From: a virus
IMG/VR virus record: IMGVR_UViG_3300037502_002481
Span: 1-27,097 of that record
Length of the DNA: 27,097 bases
Strand: one strand, 5' to 3'
Positions 5,812-14,606 of this stretch are shown in pieces. The first letter of the stretch is position 1, and each line of letters begins with the position of its first letter. The translations under genes and the position numbers were made by a program. The notes below the pieces were generated by a model. The model worked only from the letters and a program-made list of their open reading frames with translations. It did not search any database and had not been told where the DNA came from.

Positions 5812-8593
5812 AGATGTATATAGTTTAGAATTTAATGGTTCACAGTTTCAGTCTGAACTTGACAGCGCGATAGCTAAAGTTGAAGAACTTAACTCGGCCA
5901 TGGCTGAAGGCGCTGATGTAGCAGGTGAACTTGAAGATGCGCAAAGTAACTTAGTTTCTGTTTTAGGCATGGAAGCTAAAGGTGTTGACCAGTTGAATCA
6001 AAAACGTGATGCGCTGGTTAAAACACAGAAAACATTAAATAATGAATCAAAAGCTGGTGTAGCTGTTGGTAAACAATTAGATGCCACAAATAAACAGATA
6101 GCAGTTAGCACAGGTCAGGCGGCAACACAGCAAAAAAGTTTTGCAGGTTCGTTACTACAAGGCGCACGAAATATAAATTCATTACGCCGCGCTGGTATGT
6201 TATTAGGTAATGTATTTAGATTGTTAGGTGGTTTAAATCCTTTTGGTTTGTTACTAACTGCTATACCTACCGTTATAAGTCTTATAACTGGTGCAACTAA
6301 TGCTCAAAAAAGTTTTAATGAAGCGGCTGAATCTGCAATAGATAATTATGCAAAAGAAAAAGTAGCTTTAGATGAATTATTTAATTCGCTTACTGATGTT
6401 AATGTTAAAGGTGATGAAAGAAGTGCTGTTATTGAACAAATAAATCAGCAATACGGCGATTATTTGCCTAACTTATTAACTGAAGCATCAACAGCTGAAG
6501 AAATTGCAGCGGCTTACGATTTAGTTAATCAGGCATTGATAAGAAAGGCGGTTACACAGGCTAAAACGCAAGCATTAGAAGAGGAAACTTCTAAATTATT
6601 AAAAGGTCAGATGTCATCTTTAAAAGAGATTGCACTAAATGAAAAAATAATTCAAGAACAAAAAGAAAAAGGTATAAGGCCTTCAAAAAATGCCTTGGCA
6701 AGAATTGAATTAGAAAAGAAAAATATTAAAACATATCAAAAACAATATGAAGAATCTTTAAAAGTTATTGACAAAGCATCCAAAGACCTTGAAAAAACAT
6801 TAGGTTTAAATGCAGAAAACGGCGGCAAACGACAAGTTAAAACTGCTAAAAAAACACAAAAAGATATTAAGCAAGTAAATAAAAATGCTGCTGATGATAA
6901 ATTAAAAGCATTACAAGAAGAACTAACAAACCTTGAAAATGCTTTGAAAATTGAAATCGGTTTAACTGAAGAAGGTACAGAAGCGCGTGCAAGGGCTGAA
7001 TTAAAATATATAGATGTTATCGAAGGATTTAGAATACAGAATCAAAAAGGTTTTGGCGATACTGAAGCTGAAATAACTTTGATGATGCAAGACAATGTAG
7101 CTAAGCGCAAAAAAATAAACTTAGACTATTTTAATTCATTAGATGAAAAAGAAAAAGAACGTATTGAAAAAATCAAAACACAAATTGATGAAACTGAAAC
7201 GCTATTAAATTTACAAATTCAAGATACGCAAGAAGGCAGCCAAGAACGTATTAATGCAGAAATGCAATACTATGATGTGCTAAAAGATTTATATACAAGG
7301 TATGCTAAAGAATTAGGCATGACCGAAAACCAAATAAATGATTTTGTAAAACAAGGGCTTAAAAAACGTTTTGGCCTATATGAAGATTTTTATAATAAGC
7401 AGTCAACTAATCAGCTAAATAATTTAGAACGCGAACTAAATAACCAGCTAACTGTATTAGAACAAGAACGTAACGTACTATTGCAAGCAGCAACAGGTAA
7501 TGCTGAAGAACAAGAAAAGATTAACAAAACTTTTGATAAGCGCCGTTTAGAACTTGAAAAAGATTCTAATAAAAAAATATTAGATGCAAGGTTAACGCTA
7601 TTAAATCAGCTAAGAGCATTGGCCGTTTCAACTGGTGATGCTAATTTACTAACTGACATTGATAAGCAAATATCAGAAGTAGAATTAAAGTTAGTTGAAT
7701 TAGGTAAACTTACCGAAGATGGCATAGAACCGCCCGACCCTAAAAAACTTATTGAACAGATAGGCCAAGTTATTACCGGTGTTTCTGATTCTGTTTTCTC
7801 AGTTCTTAATGCCCAAGTTCAAGCCTACATTAGCGGACTTGACAAGGCCATTGATAAAAGCAAATCTGCGTTAGATGAAATCAGAAATAATAGTGAAGAA
7901 TATAATGCAAGGCAGTTGGAAATTGAAAAGGAACGTTTAGAACGTTTAGAACAAGAACGAGCACGTGCTGTTGAACGTGAAAAGAATTTAGCGCAGGTAC
8001 AGATAGCTATCAATGCTGCTATTGCAATTTCAAAGGCGGTGGCTGAAGGTGCTGGAGTTGCATCGGCTGTAACTGTTGCATTAACATTGGCTTCATTGGT
8101 TGCAGGTTTAGCACAGGCGCGCGTAGCAGCTGGTAATGCGTTCTTCAAAGGTGTTGAATATCTTGAACGTGGCAATAATAAGGCTGGCCGAGATACAATA
8201 CCTGCCATGCTTAACGAGGGTGAACGTGTTATTACAACCGATACAAACGACCGTTATTGGGATGTGTTGACAGCTGTACACAATAACAGAATACCTGCCA
8301 ATGTACTTAACACATTTGCTAAGGCATATCAGCAAGGCGGCATTAAAAACGCTTTGGGTGCGTTCGGTGATAATGTTTCACTTAGTAGTGAACTTGGCCA
8401 AAAATCAATCTTTGTAAACGTGGCGCAAACATACGGCGGCCTTGAAAACAGATTAGAACGTATTGAAGCCGTTTTAACTGATTTACCTAAGTACATGCCG
8501 CGAACTACTGTAAGTGCCAATGCTAACGGTATATTCAAGATTGTAGAACAAAGACAGGCGCGTAAAAACTATTCACGTAATTGGTCAAAATAA
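5798..8593 (+). CDS. Tail tape measure protein
   Basis: The protein spans the tail lumen, sets tail length and is ejected ahead of the DNA. At 931 aa it is the longest product here. An N-terminal helical region is followed by a hydrophobic segment around residues 145-168 (GLNPFGLLLTAIPTVISLITG), a long coiled-coil centre rich in Glu, Lys, Gln and Asn, a second hydrophobic, Ala-rich region at about 725-775 (IAINAAIAISKAVAEGAG onward), and the C-terminal segment GRDTIPAMLNEGERVITT common to tape measure proteins of Bacteroidota phages. Residues 376-449 and 463-536 form two copies of a helical unit, about 30% identical without gaps at an 87-residue offset. Translation starts inside the end of the frameshifted chaperone frame (14-nt overlap), a normal arrangement for this gene pair. 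Confidence 0.92.
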   Translation: MAEIKDVYSLEFNGSQFQSELDSAIAKVEELNSAMAEGADVAGELEDAQSNLVSVLGMEAKGVDQLNQKRDALVKTQKTLNNESKAGVAVGKQLDATNKQIAVSTGQAATQQKSFAGSLLQGARNINSLRRAGMLLGNVFRLLGGLNPFGLLLTAIPTVISLITGATNAQKSFNEAAESAIDNYAKEKVALDELFNSLTDVNVKGDERSAVIEQINQQYGDYLPNLLTEASTAEEIAAAYDLVNQALIRKAVTQAKTQALEEETSKLLKGQMSSLKEIALNEKIIQEQKEKGIRPSKNALARIELEKKNIKTYQKQYEESLKVIDKASKDLEKTLGLNAENGGKRQVKTAKKTQKDIKQVNKNAADDKLKALQEELTNLENALKIEIGLTEEGTEARARAELKYIDVIEGFRIQNQKGFGDTEAEITLMMQDNVAKRKKINLDYFNSLDEKEKERIEKIKTQIDETETLLNLQIQDTQEGSQERINAEMQYYDVLKDLYTRYAKELGMTENQINDFVKQGLKKRFGLYEDFYNKQSTNQLNNLERELNNQLTVLEQERNVLLQAATGNAEEQEKINKTFDKRRLELEKDSNKKILDARLTLLNQLRALAVSTGDANLLTDIDKQISEVELKLVELGKLTEDGIEPPDPKKLIEQIGQVITGVSDSVFSVLNAQVQAYISGLDKAIDKSKSALDEIRNNSEEYNARQLEIEKERLERLEQERARAVEREKNLAQVQIAINAAIAISKAVAEGAGVASAVTVALTLASLVAGLAQARVAAGNAFFKGVEYLERGNNKAGRDTIPAMLNEGERVITTDTNDRYWDVLTAVHNNRIPANVLNTFAKAYQQGGIKNALGAFGDNVSLSSELGQKSIFVNVAQTYGGLENRLERIEAVLTDLPKYMPRTTVSANANGIFKIVEQRQARKNYSRNWSK

Positions 8594-8621
8594 CATATTT
8601 CTGCACAAATAATTAAACACT

Positions 8622-8747
8622 ATGCCACTAATAAAATGCACACCCGGCGATAACAAATGTATTTCTAAAAACATCAGAACATTAAGAGCCGAAGGTTATA
8701 GCCAAGTGCAAGCCATTGCCATCGTTTTAAATTTGGTTAAAAAATGA
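8622..8747 (+). CDS. 41-aa conserved small phage protein
   Basis: A very short gene, MPLIKC... to ...VLNLVKK, ending in an ATGA overlap with the next gene. It has the pattern of a widespread family of about 40-70 aa phage proteins: an N-terminal MPL followed by Lys/Gly/Cys-rich residues, then KNIRTLRAEGYSQVQAIAIVL, where the second half is an amphipathic helix. The internal positions usually include a conserved Asn-Ile, Gly and Gln-Ala-(I/V)-A-I-A, all present here. No function is established. The 28-nt gap after the tape measure gene and the 4-nt overlap downstream place it firmly in the tail transcript. Confidence 0.7.
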   Translation: MPLIKCTPGDNKCISKNIRTLRAEGYSQVQAIAIVLNLVKK

Positions 8748-9073
8748 AATACTTAATAGCTGTTTTGATATTGTTAGTATCTATATTGCTTTACATAAGT
8801 ATAGATAATGGTAATAAGCTACACAAACAAATACTAAAAAGTGAACAGCGAACCCGTGACAGTTTGTCACAAATATATGCTAAATTTGTGACAAAATCAG
8901 ATAGCTTACAAGCGCATATAGATACGATGCAATCAGCATTAGATAAACAAATAAAACAGTTTAGATATGATTTACACAGAATTAAGATTATACAAATACC
9001 GAGTGTTAATTATAGCACTGTTTCTGATACTTTGCTCATTAGCCGCCTCATGTCAGGTTACAAAGGTAAATGA
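8744..9073 (+). CDS. Membrane-anchored coiled-coil protein, i-spanin-like
   Basis: A 109-aa protein with one N-terminal membrane helix (about residues 3-20, YLIAVLILLVSILLYISI) and a hydrophilic remainder predicted to be a periplasmic coiled coil rich in Lys, Gln, Asp and Ser. This is the topology of an inner-membrane spanin subunit, which disrupts the outer membrane in the last step of lysis of Gram-negative hosts. The last third is overlapped by the signal-peptide region of the next gene in another frame (107 nt), the same kind of arrangement as lambda Rz/Rz1. It does not resemble Rz in sequence by eye. A tail-associated membrane protein is the alternative. It starts through an ATGA overlap with the 41-aa gene. 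Confidence 0.55.
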   Translation: MKYLIAVLILLVSILLYISIDNGNKLHKQILKSEQRTRDSLSQIYAKFVTKSDSLQAHIDTMQSALDKQIKQFRYDLHRIKIIQIPSVNYSTVSDTLLISRLMSGYKGK

Positions 9074-9425
9074 TGGGTTTTTGATTAGCCGCGAATATGC
9101 AGAATATATTACAGCACGTTTTGATAGCTTGGATGCTTATAAAATTGCATATGGTGAATGTGTTGATAGGGCTGTTGAATGTGATGCACTACTAAATAAA
9201 TCTGAAAGGCTTATACTTGATTTAAAAAAACAGCAAAACATACAAAGTGACATGCTGTTATTAAAAGAATCTGTAATAAAAAGCCATGAACGCGATATAA
9301 TGATTTATAAGGATATTGAAAAGCAGCTGAAGAAAGAAAAACGAATGAAAAAGATGTGGAAAATAACAACTTACGCTTTTATAACCGTATCTTTGAGCGC
9401 AATAACATATAGTATACTTAAATGA
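8967..9425 (+). CDS. Lipoprotein with C-terminal membrane helix, spanin-like
   Basis: A 152-aa protein with a lipoprotein signal: basic n-region (RLYKYR), hydrophobic core at residues 13-25 and a lipobox-like LAASC with Cys29 as the predicted acylated residue. The middle (about residues 55-125) is a charged coiled-coil-like segment, and a second hydrophobic helix lies at the C-terminus (about 130-150, MWKITTYAFITVSLSAITYS). An outer-membrane lipid anchor at one end and an inner-membrane helix at the other is the architecture of single-molecule u-spanins such as T1 gp11. It could act alone or partner the overlapping i-spanin-like protein. An in-frame GTG (codon 13) would remove the basic n-region, so ATG 8967 is preferred. 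It ends in an ATGA overlap with the hub gene. Confidence 0.6.
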   Translation: MIYTELRLYKYRVLIIALFLILCSLAASCQVTKVNDGFLISREYAEYITARFDSLDAYKIAYGECVDRAVECDALLNKSERLILDLKKQQNIQSDMLLLKESVIKSHERDIMIYKDIEKQLKKEKRMKKMWKITTYAFITVSLSAITYSILK

Positions 9426-11122
9426 ATGGATTAGCAATATATTTTGATGGCATACCTCAAGATTTAAATAATTTTAACGGTACCGAATCTGCAAGTTTTG
9501 TTTTTCGCCGCAAAGACGAAGCAGGTGATTCTGCGTTTAGTTTTGCCCCTGAATTAACTGTTGTAGGTGATACTTACGAATATGTTAAGCAACAAATAAT
9601 AAACGCGCCAAATCCAAATATAGCAGCTATTGATGTACTGATATATGATACATGCTGTTTAAATTCTGATGGTTCAGATAGGTTATTATTCACTGGCAAA
9701 ATTGAAGGCGGTTCAGTTCGTTGGTGTACGTTTCCAACATGTGAAGCGCAAGTAACGGTTGTTGATAATAGTGAGGATGCAAAAGCTATCAGATGTTTGA
9801 AGAATAATTTTCCATGGGATACATTAAGGGCAAACACAATAAATAATACAGCTACATTAGGTATTGATGAATTTAGATATGCACCAAATTTATATTATTG
9901 CAACGATTTAAAACCAAGTGCATCACAGGAAGCGATAATGATTTTAGGTATATTTTTATTTATTGCAATTGGACCTATATTGTTTATAATACAATTTTTT
10001 AATTTGATAGGTGGTACAGATGAAAATGTATTTGAAGATTTATCAAACTTTATTGTAGGTTGTGGGCGCCGACATATAGCGCCATATTTAGATAGCCAAT
10101 TTAAAAACTTATGTAAACGTTGCGGTTTAGCTTATCAAAGTTCATTATTTGATGTAGGTGGTTATTATCACAATACCGTTAGATTAGATATTGGCTTTGT
10201 ACCTGGTCCAAGAAATGACGGTGAAGAAGATATTAGAGATTCAAGGGCATTATTAAATAATAAAGTAAATCTAAACGGCATTCAGTTTTTAGATGAACTA
10301 AAACAATGGAATATAGAATGGCGTGTTGTTAATGGTGTTTTGCAAGTTGAGCGAAAAGATTATTTTGCAGGAGTTCAATGGTTTGATACTGACAATTTAG
10401 CAGAAAATCAATTGCTTTCTATATGTTATGAATCTTTAGGTGAAAGGCCAGCGGCTTATGCTGAATATGAATATGCTAAAGATGGTGTTGATAATAGTGG
10501 CGATGAAGTTGCACGCCGTTGGACTGACCGCGTTATAGATTGGAATCCTGCAGATAATCCACAACAAGCAGGTTTATTTAGTAAAACATTTACATTTTCA
10601 GCAACACAATTTAGGTTTGATTATAACGCCCATGATGTTAATCCTATTGATAAGCCTTTTTATGTAACGTTTTATCCGTTTGTTCAAAATGGTGAAAATG
10701 CAGCTGCAATGTTTTTAGAAAAGGGCATTTCTGCTTTTCCTAAACTTATAAATTTGCGCGAAGTTGTAAATCAAAATATAAGTAGTAGTTATTTTGATAG
10801 GGGTGTTGGTATTCCTGATGTTACTTCAATGCCTGATGGTAAACGCGCATATAATTATAAATGGTATGTTAAGGCTAATCCATTTGTAGATGCAGCTGGT
10901 AATTCATACGACACAGCCTACCAACGCCTTTTTTACATCGATGACCCGCGCTTAACAACTGTAAAAACACGCAAAGTTACCATTTCGGTAACTGCTGATT
11001 GTGACCTATTAACAAGTTTAGATATTGATAAATATGTTACAACGCCGCAAGGTCAGGTACAGATAACAGAAATAACATACGATACTGATAACAATTCACT
11101 AACTATAAACGGTTTGATATAA
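9422..11122 (+). CDS. Tail hub/baseplate-like structural protein
   Basis: A 566-aa protein that follows the tape measure region, where distal tail, hub and tail-associated proteins are encoded. The central part, around residues 270-320 (RALLNNKVNLNGIQFLDEL, then WNIEWRVVNGVLQVERKDYF), has the form of the hub domain in which a short helix is followed by beta strands reporting 'definitions' of a local frame, as in gp27/gp44-like hubs; the C-terminus ends in a beta strand pair (GQVQITEITYDTDNNSLTI) also typical of hubs. Assignment is by position and texture, not by a diagnostic motif. Residues 171-198 are strongly hydrophobic and membrane-helix-like, unusual for a hub. Several Cys pairs occur (DTCC, CGLAY). 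The stop at 11122 overlaps the next ATG by 1 nt. Confidence 0.55.
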   Translation: MNGLAIYFDGIPQDLNNFNGTESASFVFRRKDEAGDSAFSFAPELTVVGDTYEYVKQQIINAPNPNIAAIDVLIYDTCCLNSDGSDRLLFTGKIEGGSVRWCTFPTCEAQVTVVDNSEDAKAIRCLKNNFPWDTLRANTINNTATLGIDEFRYAPNLYYCNDLKPSASQEAIMILGIFLFIAIGPILFIIQFFNLIGGTDENVFEDLSNFIVGCGRRHIAPYLDSQFKNLCKRCGLAYQSSLFDVGGYYHNTVRLDIGFVPGPRNDGEEDIRDSRALLNNKVNLNGIQFLDELKQWNIEWRVVNGVLQVERKDYFAGVQWFDTDNLAENQLLSICYESLGERPAAYAEYEYAKDGVDNSGDEVARRWTDRVIDWNPADNPQQAGLFSKTFTFSATQFRFDYNAHDVNPIDKPFYVTFYPFVQNGENAAAMFLEKGISAFPKLINLREVVNQNISSSYFDRGVGIPDVTSMPDGKRAYNYKWYVKANPFVDAAGNSYDTAYQRLFYIDDPRLTTVKTRKVTISVTADCDLLTSLDIDKYVTTPQGQVQITEITYDTDNNSLTINGLI

Positions 11123-13575
11123 TGGCTTATACGTTTAATAATATTACAATAGATGAAATAGATAGCGCAGGTGCATTATTGTACAATATAGGTACATTTA
11201 CAGCTGCAACTATACCTGCATTAACAGATAGTTTTTCAATAGGTAACAGAATAAAACTTACACTTACAATTGATGCAAGTGGTGCTGATACATTTAACAA
11301 TAGGTTTTTAAGATTTAATCCAGGTTTGTATACAAATGCAAACAATTCCAATGCTTACAGATTTGGTTATGAAACATTGAATCCTTTAACAACAGTAGCA
11401 CAACAGGCTGTTTTAGATTTAACAAGTAACAATGAAGAAAAAACAAATATCTACTGTGAAATGTCACGCAATTTAGCAGGTACAACTGCAACAGTAGTAT
11501 TTATATTTTATGTTACTTATGATACAAATTCATACATAACAAGTCAGGGTACTGAAGTTAATATAAATAGATTATTATCAGCAAATAGAACGGGTATTTT
11601 TAATAATTTCAGTACTAATTCTGCTTATAGGCAAACAAAAAACTTTGGTATAGTTAGCTATGTTTATGATAATATAGGTTTTGGCCAAGATGTTTTCACA
11701 CCTGCAGGTGCAAGGTTTATGAATATACCTGTTAGGCTAAGATGGTTTAATAGTGATTATAATGGCATAACTACTGGCATGCGTTATATCAAAGAATTTG
11801 AAGTTAGTTCAGCTTCACAAGTTGCAGCTGGTTTACCTTTATTATCTGATATAACATCTACTGCATCTCAAACACAAACACAAATAGCAATAGCACAATT
11901 TACAGTAAATACAAATCAACTTTCAGTAGGCGAAGCAAATAACGTTCGTATTTTGTTACGTGGCGATGCTTTTGTAGGTTCGGTAAATAACCCTGCTATA
12001 TCTGATATTCGCATTTTGCTTTTTACAATTGATAGTGCAACAAGTACCAATGATTTTGTTACAGACATTATGTTATCTGATGCTGTTATTCCACAAGCTA
12101 CACCGGGCAGCGGTCAGTTAAACGGCGCTATTTATTCGCCTTCAGATTGGTTTGAAAATGTACCATTAGCAGATGATATTGAAATACAATTTGTAATTGA
12201 TGGTTCACAGTTGATACTAAACAATAATTACTATATTGTTGTTAATGTACATGATTCGGCAAATCCTGATTATGTTACTTCACATTTAACACCTGCTTTA
12301 GCTGCAACTTACACAGCGCCTGCAATACCAACGCTAACAGGTTATTTAAGTACATACAATACACAATACAGCGGTAACGAACTTACAATAGCGCCACATC
12401 AACGTATCAAAGCACGTTTAGAAATAGATAAAACAAGCTATGCAACTGCTTTAACTGCTTTAGGTTTATCTGGAACCTTTGATAGTAGTTTAGCTGGTAT
12501 TGTTTGTGTATTACCTAACGTTACGGGCGTTGTAAATCAAGTGCAGGCCTACATACCAGCTACACCGCCAAATGTTACAGCTGATATGACAATAGTAACT
12601 GATAATGCAACTGATTTAGTTTTAGATTGTATTTTTAGAATAGCTGAAGAATATGCAGGCACATCAACTACAATAGTATGGACCGTATCATTTAATCAAC
12701 CTACAAATGTGAATGGTATAACGCAATTAACAAGAATCAACTATGTACAAAAATTAGATGTTAATGTATTCGAAAATGATGCAATAACACCTAATTTATT
12801 GAATGTTCGTTTTTATGATTTTGATGATTATTTCAATGGCATTAAAACTGAAATAGTTGATATTTGCGATGCCGACCAAATTATAGCTGAAGTTGAAAAA
12901 GACCCTACATTCACAGGTTCAATTAACTTAATAGCTACAATTTACCCTGCTGATGAATTTGGCAATACAAATAACAATGCGATTCAAGAAGAAGAGGATT
13001 GGGCGCCGATTGTAATACAGATGCAACAGTTGGTAGCTGGTAAACTCGATGATGTTGATGCATCGTTTGGCCCAGATGATTATGCAATGTTTAGAATAAA
13101 TACTCAACAGCTAACATTAGGTCAGCGTTATTGGGTTACTGCAATAGCATTTCAGCAAATACCTGATTATTGTCCTATTGGTTTAACTTCTTCTACAAGT
13201 ACAATAACACAAAGAAGTTTAACTGCATTGCCTGCATGGTATGTTACAGGTGACCCTACATTAGTTATAGCTGAAATTTTAGCACATCCTGATTATGTTG
13301 GCGGTTTAAATATTGTTCAGAATAATGTAACTGATATATCAAATAACCAGGTAGGCTTAATTACATCTTATGCAGGTAATGTAGTAACTGCAACAGCTAT
13401 TGACCAAACAATAGGTACTGCTTTTTATAGATTTATAGTTGATGCTAATTTTGATACCGGTAGCGGTCCGCATGTAATAAGGCATTCTATTATAATTGGC
13501 ATACCAATACCGCCTGCAAATACATTACCTAGCTATCAGTTTGATAATACATACGTTTGTACAGATTTAGGTTAA
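11122..13575 (+). CDS. Large beta-rich tail protein with internal duplication
   Basis: An 817-aa protein of low charge, rich in Thr, Asn, Ala, Ile and Tyr and dominated by predicted beta strands, as expected for a tail fibre, tail-tip or virion surface protein. Two related parts can be seen. Around residues 41-140 and 425-530 both carry an RIK..L.ID segment followed by a 'L.LD...E..AGT(T/S)TT(V/I)V' pattern. Around 300-380 and 600-680 both end in Q-L-x-L-x-x-x-Y-(Y/W)-(I/V)-x followed by PDY. This suggests an internal duplication of Ig-like modules. No enzymatic motif (glycosidase, lyase, protease) was recognised. It is coupled to the hub gene by a 1-nt overlap and is followed by a promoter at 13580. 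Confidence 0.55.
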   Translation: MAYTFNNITIDEIDSAGALLYNIGTFTAATIPALTDSFSIGNRIKLTLTIDASGADTFNNRFLRFNPGLYTNANNSNAYRFGYETLNPLTTVAQQAVLDLTSNNEEKTNIYCEMSRNLAGTTATVVFIFYVTYDTNSYITSQGTEVNINRLLSANRTGIFNNFSTNSAYRQTKNFGIVSYVYDNIGFGQDVFTPAGARFMNIPVRLRWFNSDYNGITTGMRYIKEFEVSSASQVAAGLPLLSDITSTASQTQTQIAIAQFTVNTNQLSVGEANNVRILLRGDAFVGSVNNPAISDIRILLFTIDSATSTNDFVTDIMLSDAVIPQATPGSGQLNGAIYSPSDWFENVPLADDIEIQFVIDGSQLILNNNYYIVVNVHDSANPDYVTSHLTPALAATYTAPAIPTLTGYLSTYNTQYSGNELTIAPHQRIKARLEIDKTSYATALTALGLSGTFDSSLAGIVCVLPNVTGVVNQVQAYIPATPPNVTADMTIVTDNATDLVLDCIFRIAEEYAGTSTTIVWTVSFNQPTNVNGITQLTRINYVQKLDVNVFENDAITPNLLNVRFYDFDDYFNGIKTEIVDICDADQIIAEVEKDPTFTGSINLIATIYPADEFGNTNNNAIQEEEDWAPIVIQMQQLVAGKLDDVDASFGPDDYAMFRINTQQLTLGQRYWVTAIAFQQIPDYCPIGLTSSTSTITQRSLTALPAWYVTGDPTLVIAEILAHPDYVGGLNIVQNNVTDISNNQVGLITSYAGNVVTATAIDQTIGTAFYRFIVDANFDTGSGPHVIRHSIIIGIPIPPANTLPSYQFDNTYVCTDLG

Positions 13576-13579
13576 TATT

Positions 13580-13609
13580 TTTGTTATACAATAATTATTT
13601 GTAACTTTG
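13580..13609 (+). promoter_or_regulatory. Bacteroidota-type promoter with near-leaderless start
   Basis: TTTG (13580-13583), 18 nt, TAACTTTG (13602-13609) is an exact consensus match. Transcription would begin at about 13614-13617 while the ATG is at 13618, so the message would have almost no 5' leader. It lies in the 42-nt gap after the large tail protein and would drive the two structural genes up to the stem-loop at 15494-15521. Confidence 0.75.
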
Positions 13610-13617
13610 CAAACATT

Positions 13618-14571
13618 ATGAATTTAAATTATCCTATAACATATACGCCTGAAAATAGTAGAACCTATGCATTTAGGCAAGCTGTACCGATTCGGTATGC
13701 ATGCCCTGTTTTACCTGGTAACTTTATGCAAAGTGAAACCGATGCATGGAACTGTAATCTTTGCGGTTCAGATATTCCATTTTATATACCTTATGTACAG
13801 GGCGATGTTATACCGTTTCAAACACAATATGCAGATAAGTATAATCAGCCTAATAGCGTTTTAACTGCAGGTTTTTTTACTGATAATACCGAACCGTATT
13901 ATGTAAAAGTTAATTTATATGATTGTTGTGGTAATTTAATTACAGATAATATAGCTGAATTTTCAGAAAGTTACCATGTAGGTCAAAGCCTTTCAACTGG
14001 CAGTATTCAAACTTGGTTTGTGAATACCGGTATGTTTACAACTGGCTTTGATTGTTTTAGATTAAAGGTTGAATTTTACAAACTTAATCAGATAACATTA
14101 GAACCTGAATTAGATAAAACGCTTTGGACTGAATATTATAAAGCTGTTGAAGATTGCGGCAACTTAGTTGACACTTCAATTATTTATAGTACTTATGCAA
14201 ACTTTGACTGCAATGGTAATTTTTACGGAACTTTGCAAAATTATTTAGGTTCTAATAATACAGCATTTTACAATTCGCTTCGCATTTTTGGTACAGTTGA
14301 ATTTTTTGGTGATACTGAAGCGGTTGTAGAAAATGATAGAAATGTAGTTATTAGTAAAGATATAACAGAAAATTACGGTATAATATCGGCAGCGGTACCG
14401 CCATTTTATATTCGGTTATTACAACAAGCTGTGAGAGGCAATTATGTAACCGTTGATGGTGTGCAGTATCAAAACTTTAGATATGATTCTAAGCCTGAAG
14501 ATAACCGAATGTTTTTGTTAGATTTGTCGTTTGACAAAAAATGTCGTTTAGATAACAAACAATGTAGGTGA
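13618..14571 (+). CDS. Structural protein with CxxC motifs
   Basis: I do not recognise this 317-aa protein. It is beta-rich, aromatic-rich and has a CNLC pair near residue 45, a CC pair (YDCCGN) near residue 104 and a basic Cys-containing C-terminus (KKCRLDNKQCR). There is no signal peptide or membrane helix. It is the first gene behind its own strong promoter and is followed by the tail-tube candidate in the same unit, so it is probably a virion protein needed in quantity, for example a tail or adaptor component. The paired cysteines suggest zinc binding or disulfide stabilisation, but which of these cannot be told. The stop is followed by a 35-nt gap before the next ATG. Confidence 0.55.
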   Translation: MNLNYPITYTPENSRTYAFRQAVPIRYACPVLPGNFMQSETDAWNCNLCGSDIPFYIPYVQGDVIPFQTQYADKYNQPNSVLTAGFFTDNTEPYYVKVNLYDCCGNLITDNIAEFSESYHVGQSLSTGSIQTWFVNTGMFTTGFDCFRLKVEFYKLNQITLEPELDKTLWTEYYKAVEDCGNLVDTSIIYSTYANFDCNGNFYGTLQNYLGSNNTAFYNSLRIFGTVEFFGDTEAVVENDRNVVISKDITENYGIISAAVPPFYIRLLQQAVRGNYVTVDGVQYQNFRYDSKPEDNRMFLLDLSFDKKCRLDNKQCR

Positions 14572-14606
14572 GGTCGTATTTATTTACAATTTTAAAAACA
14601 AAAAAC

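Noticed and set aside
7825-8538. Three leftward open frames inside the tape measure gene
   Set aside because: They are antisense to a well-supported tape measure protein; one is Ala/Ser/Thr/Leu low-complexity, as expected of a shadow frame.
14568-14606. 13-residue N-terminal extension of the tail-tube candidate
   Set aside because: It overlaps the previous stop and its residues derive from an A/T-rich gap; the ATG at 14607 has the typical A-rich leader.
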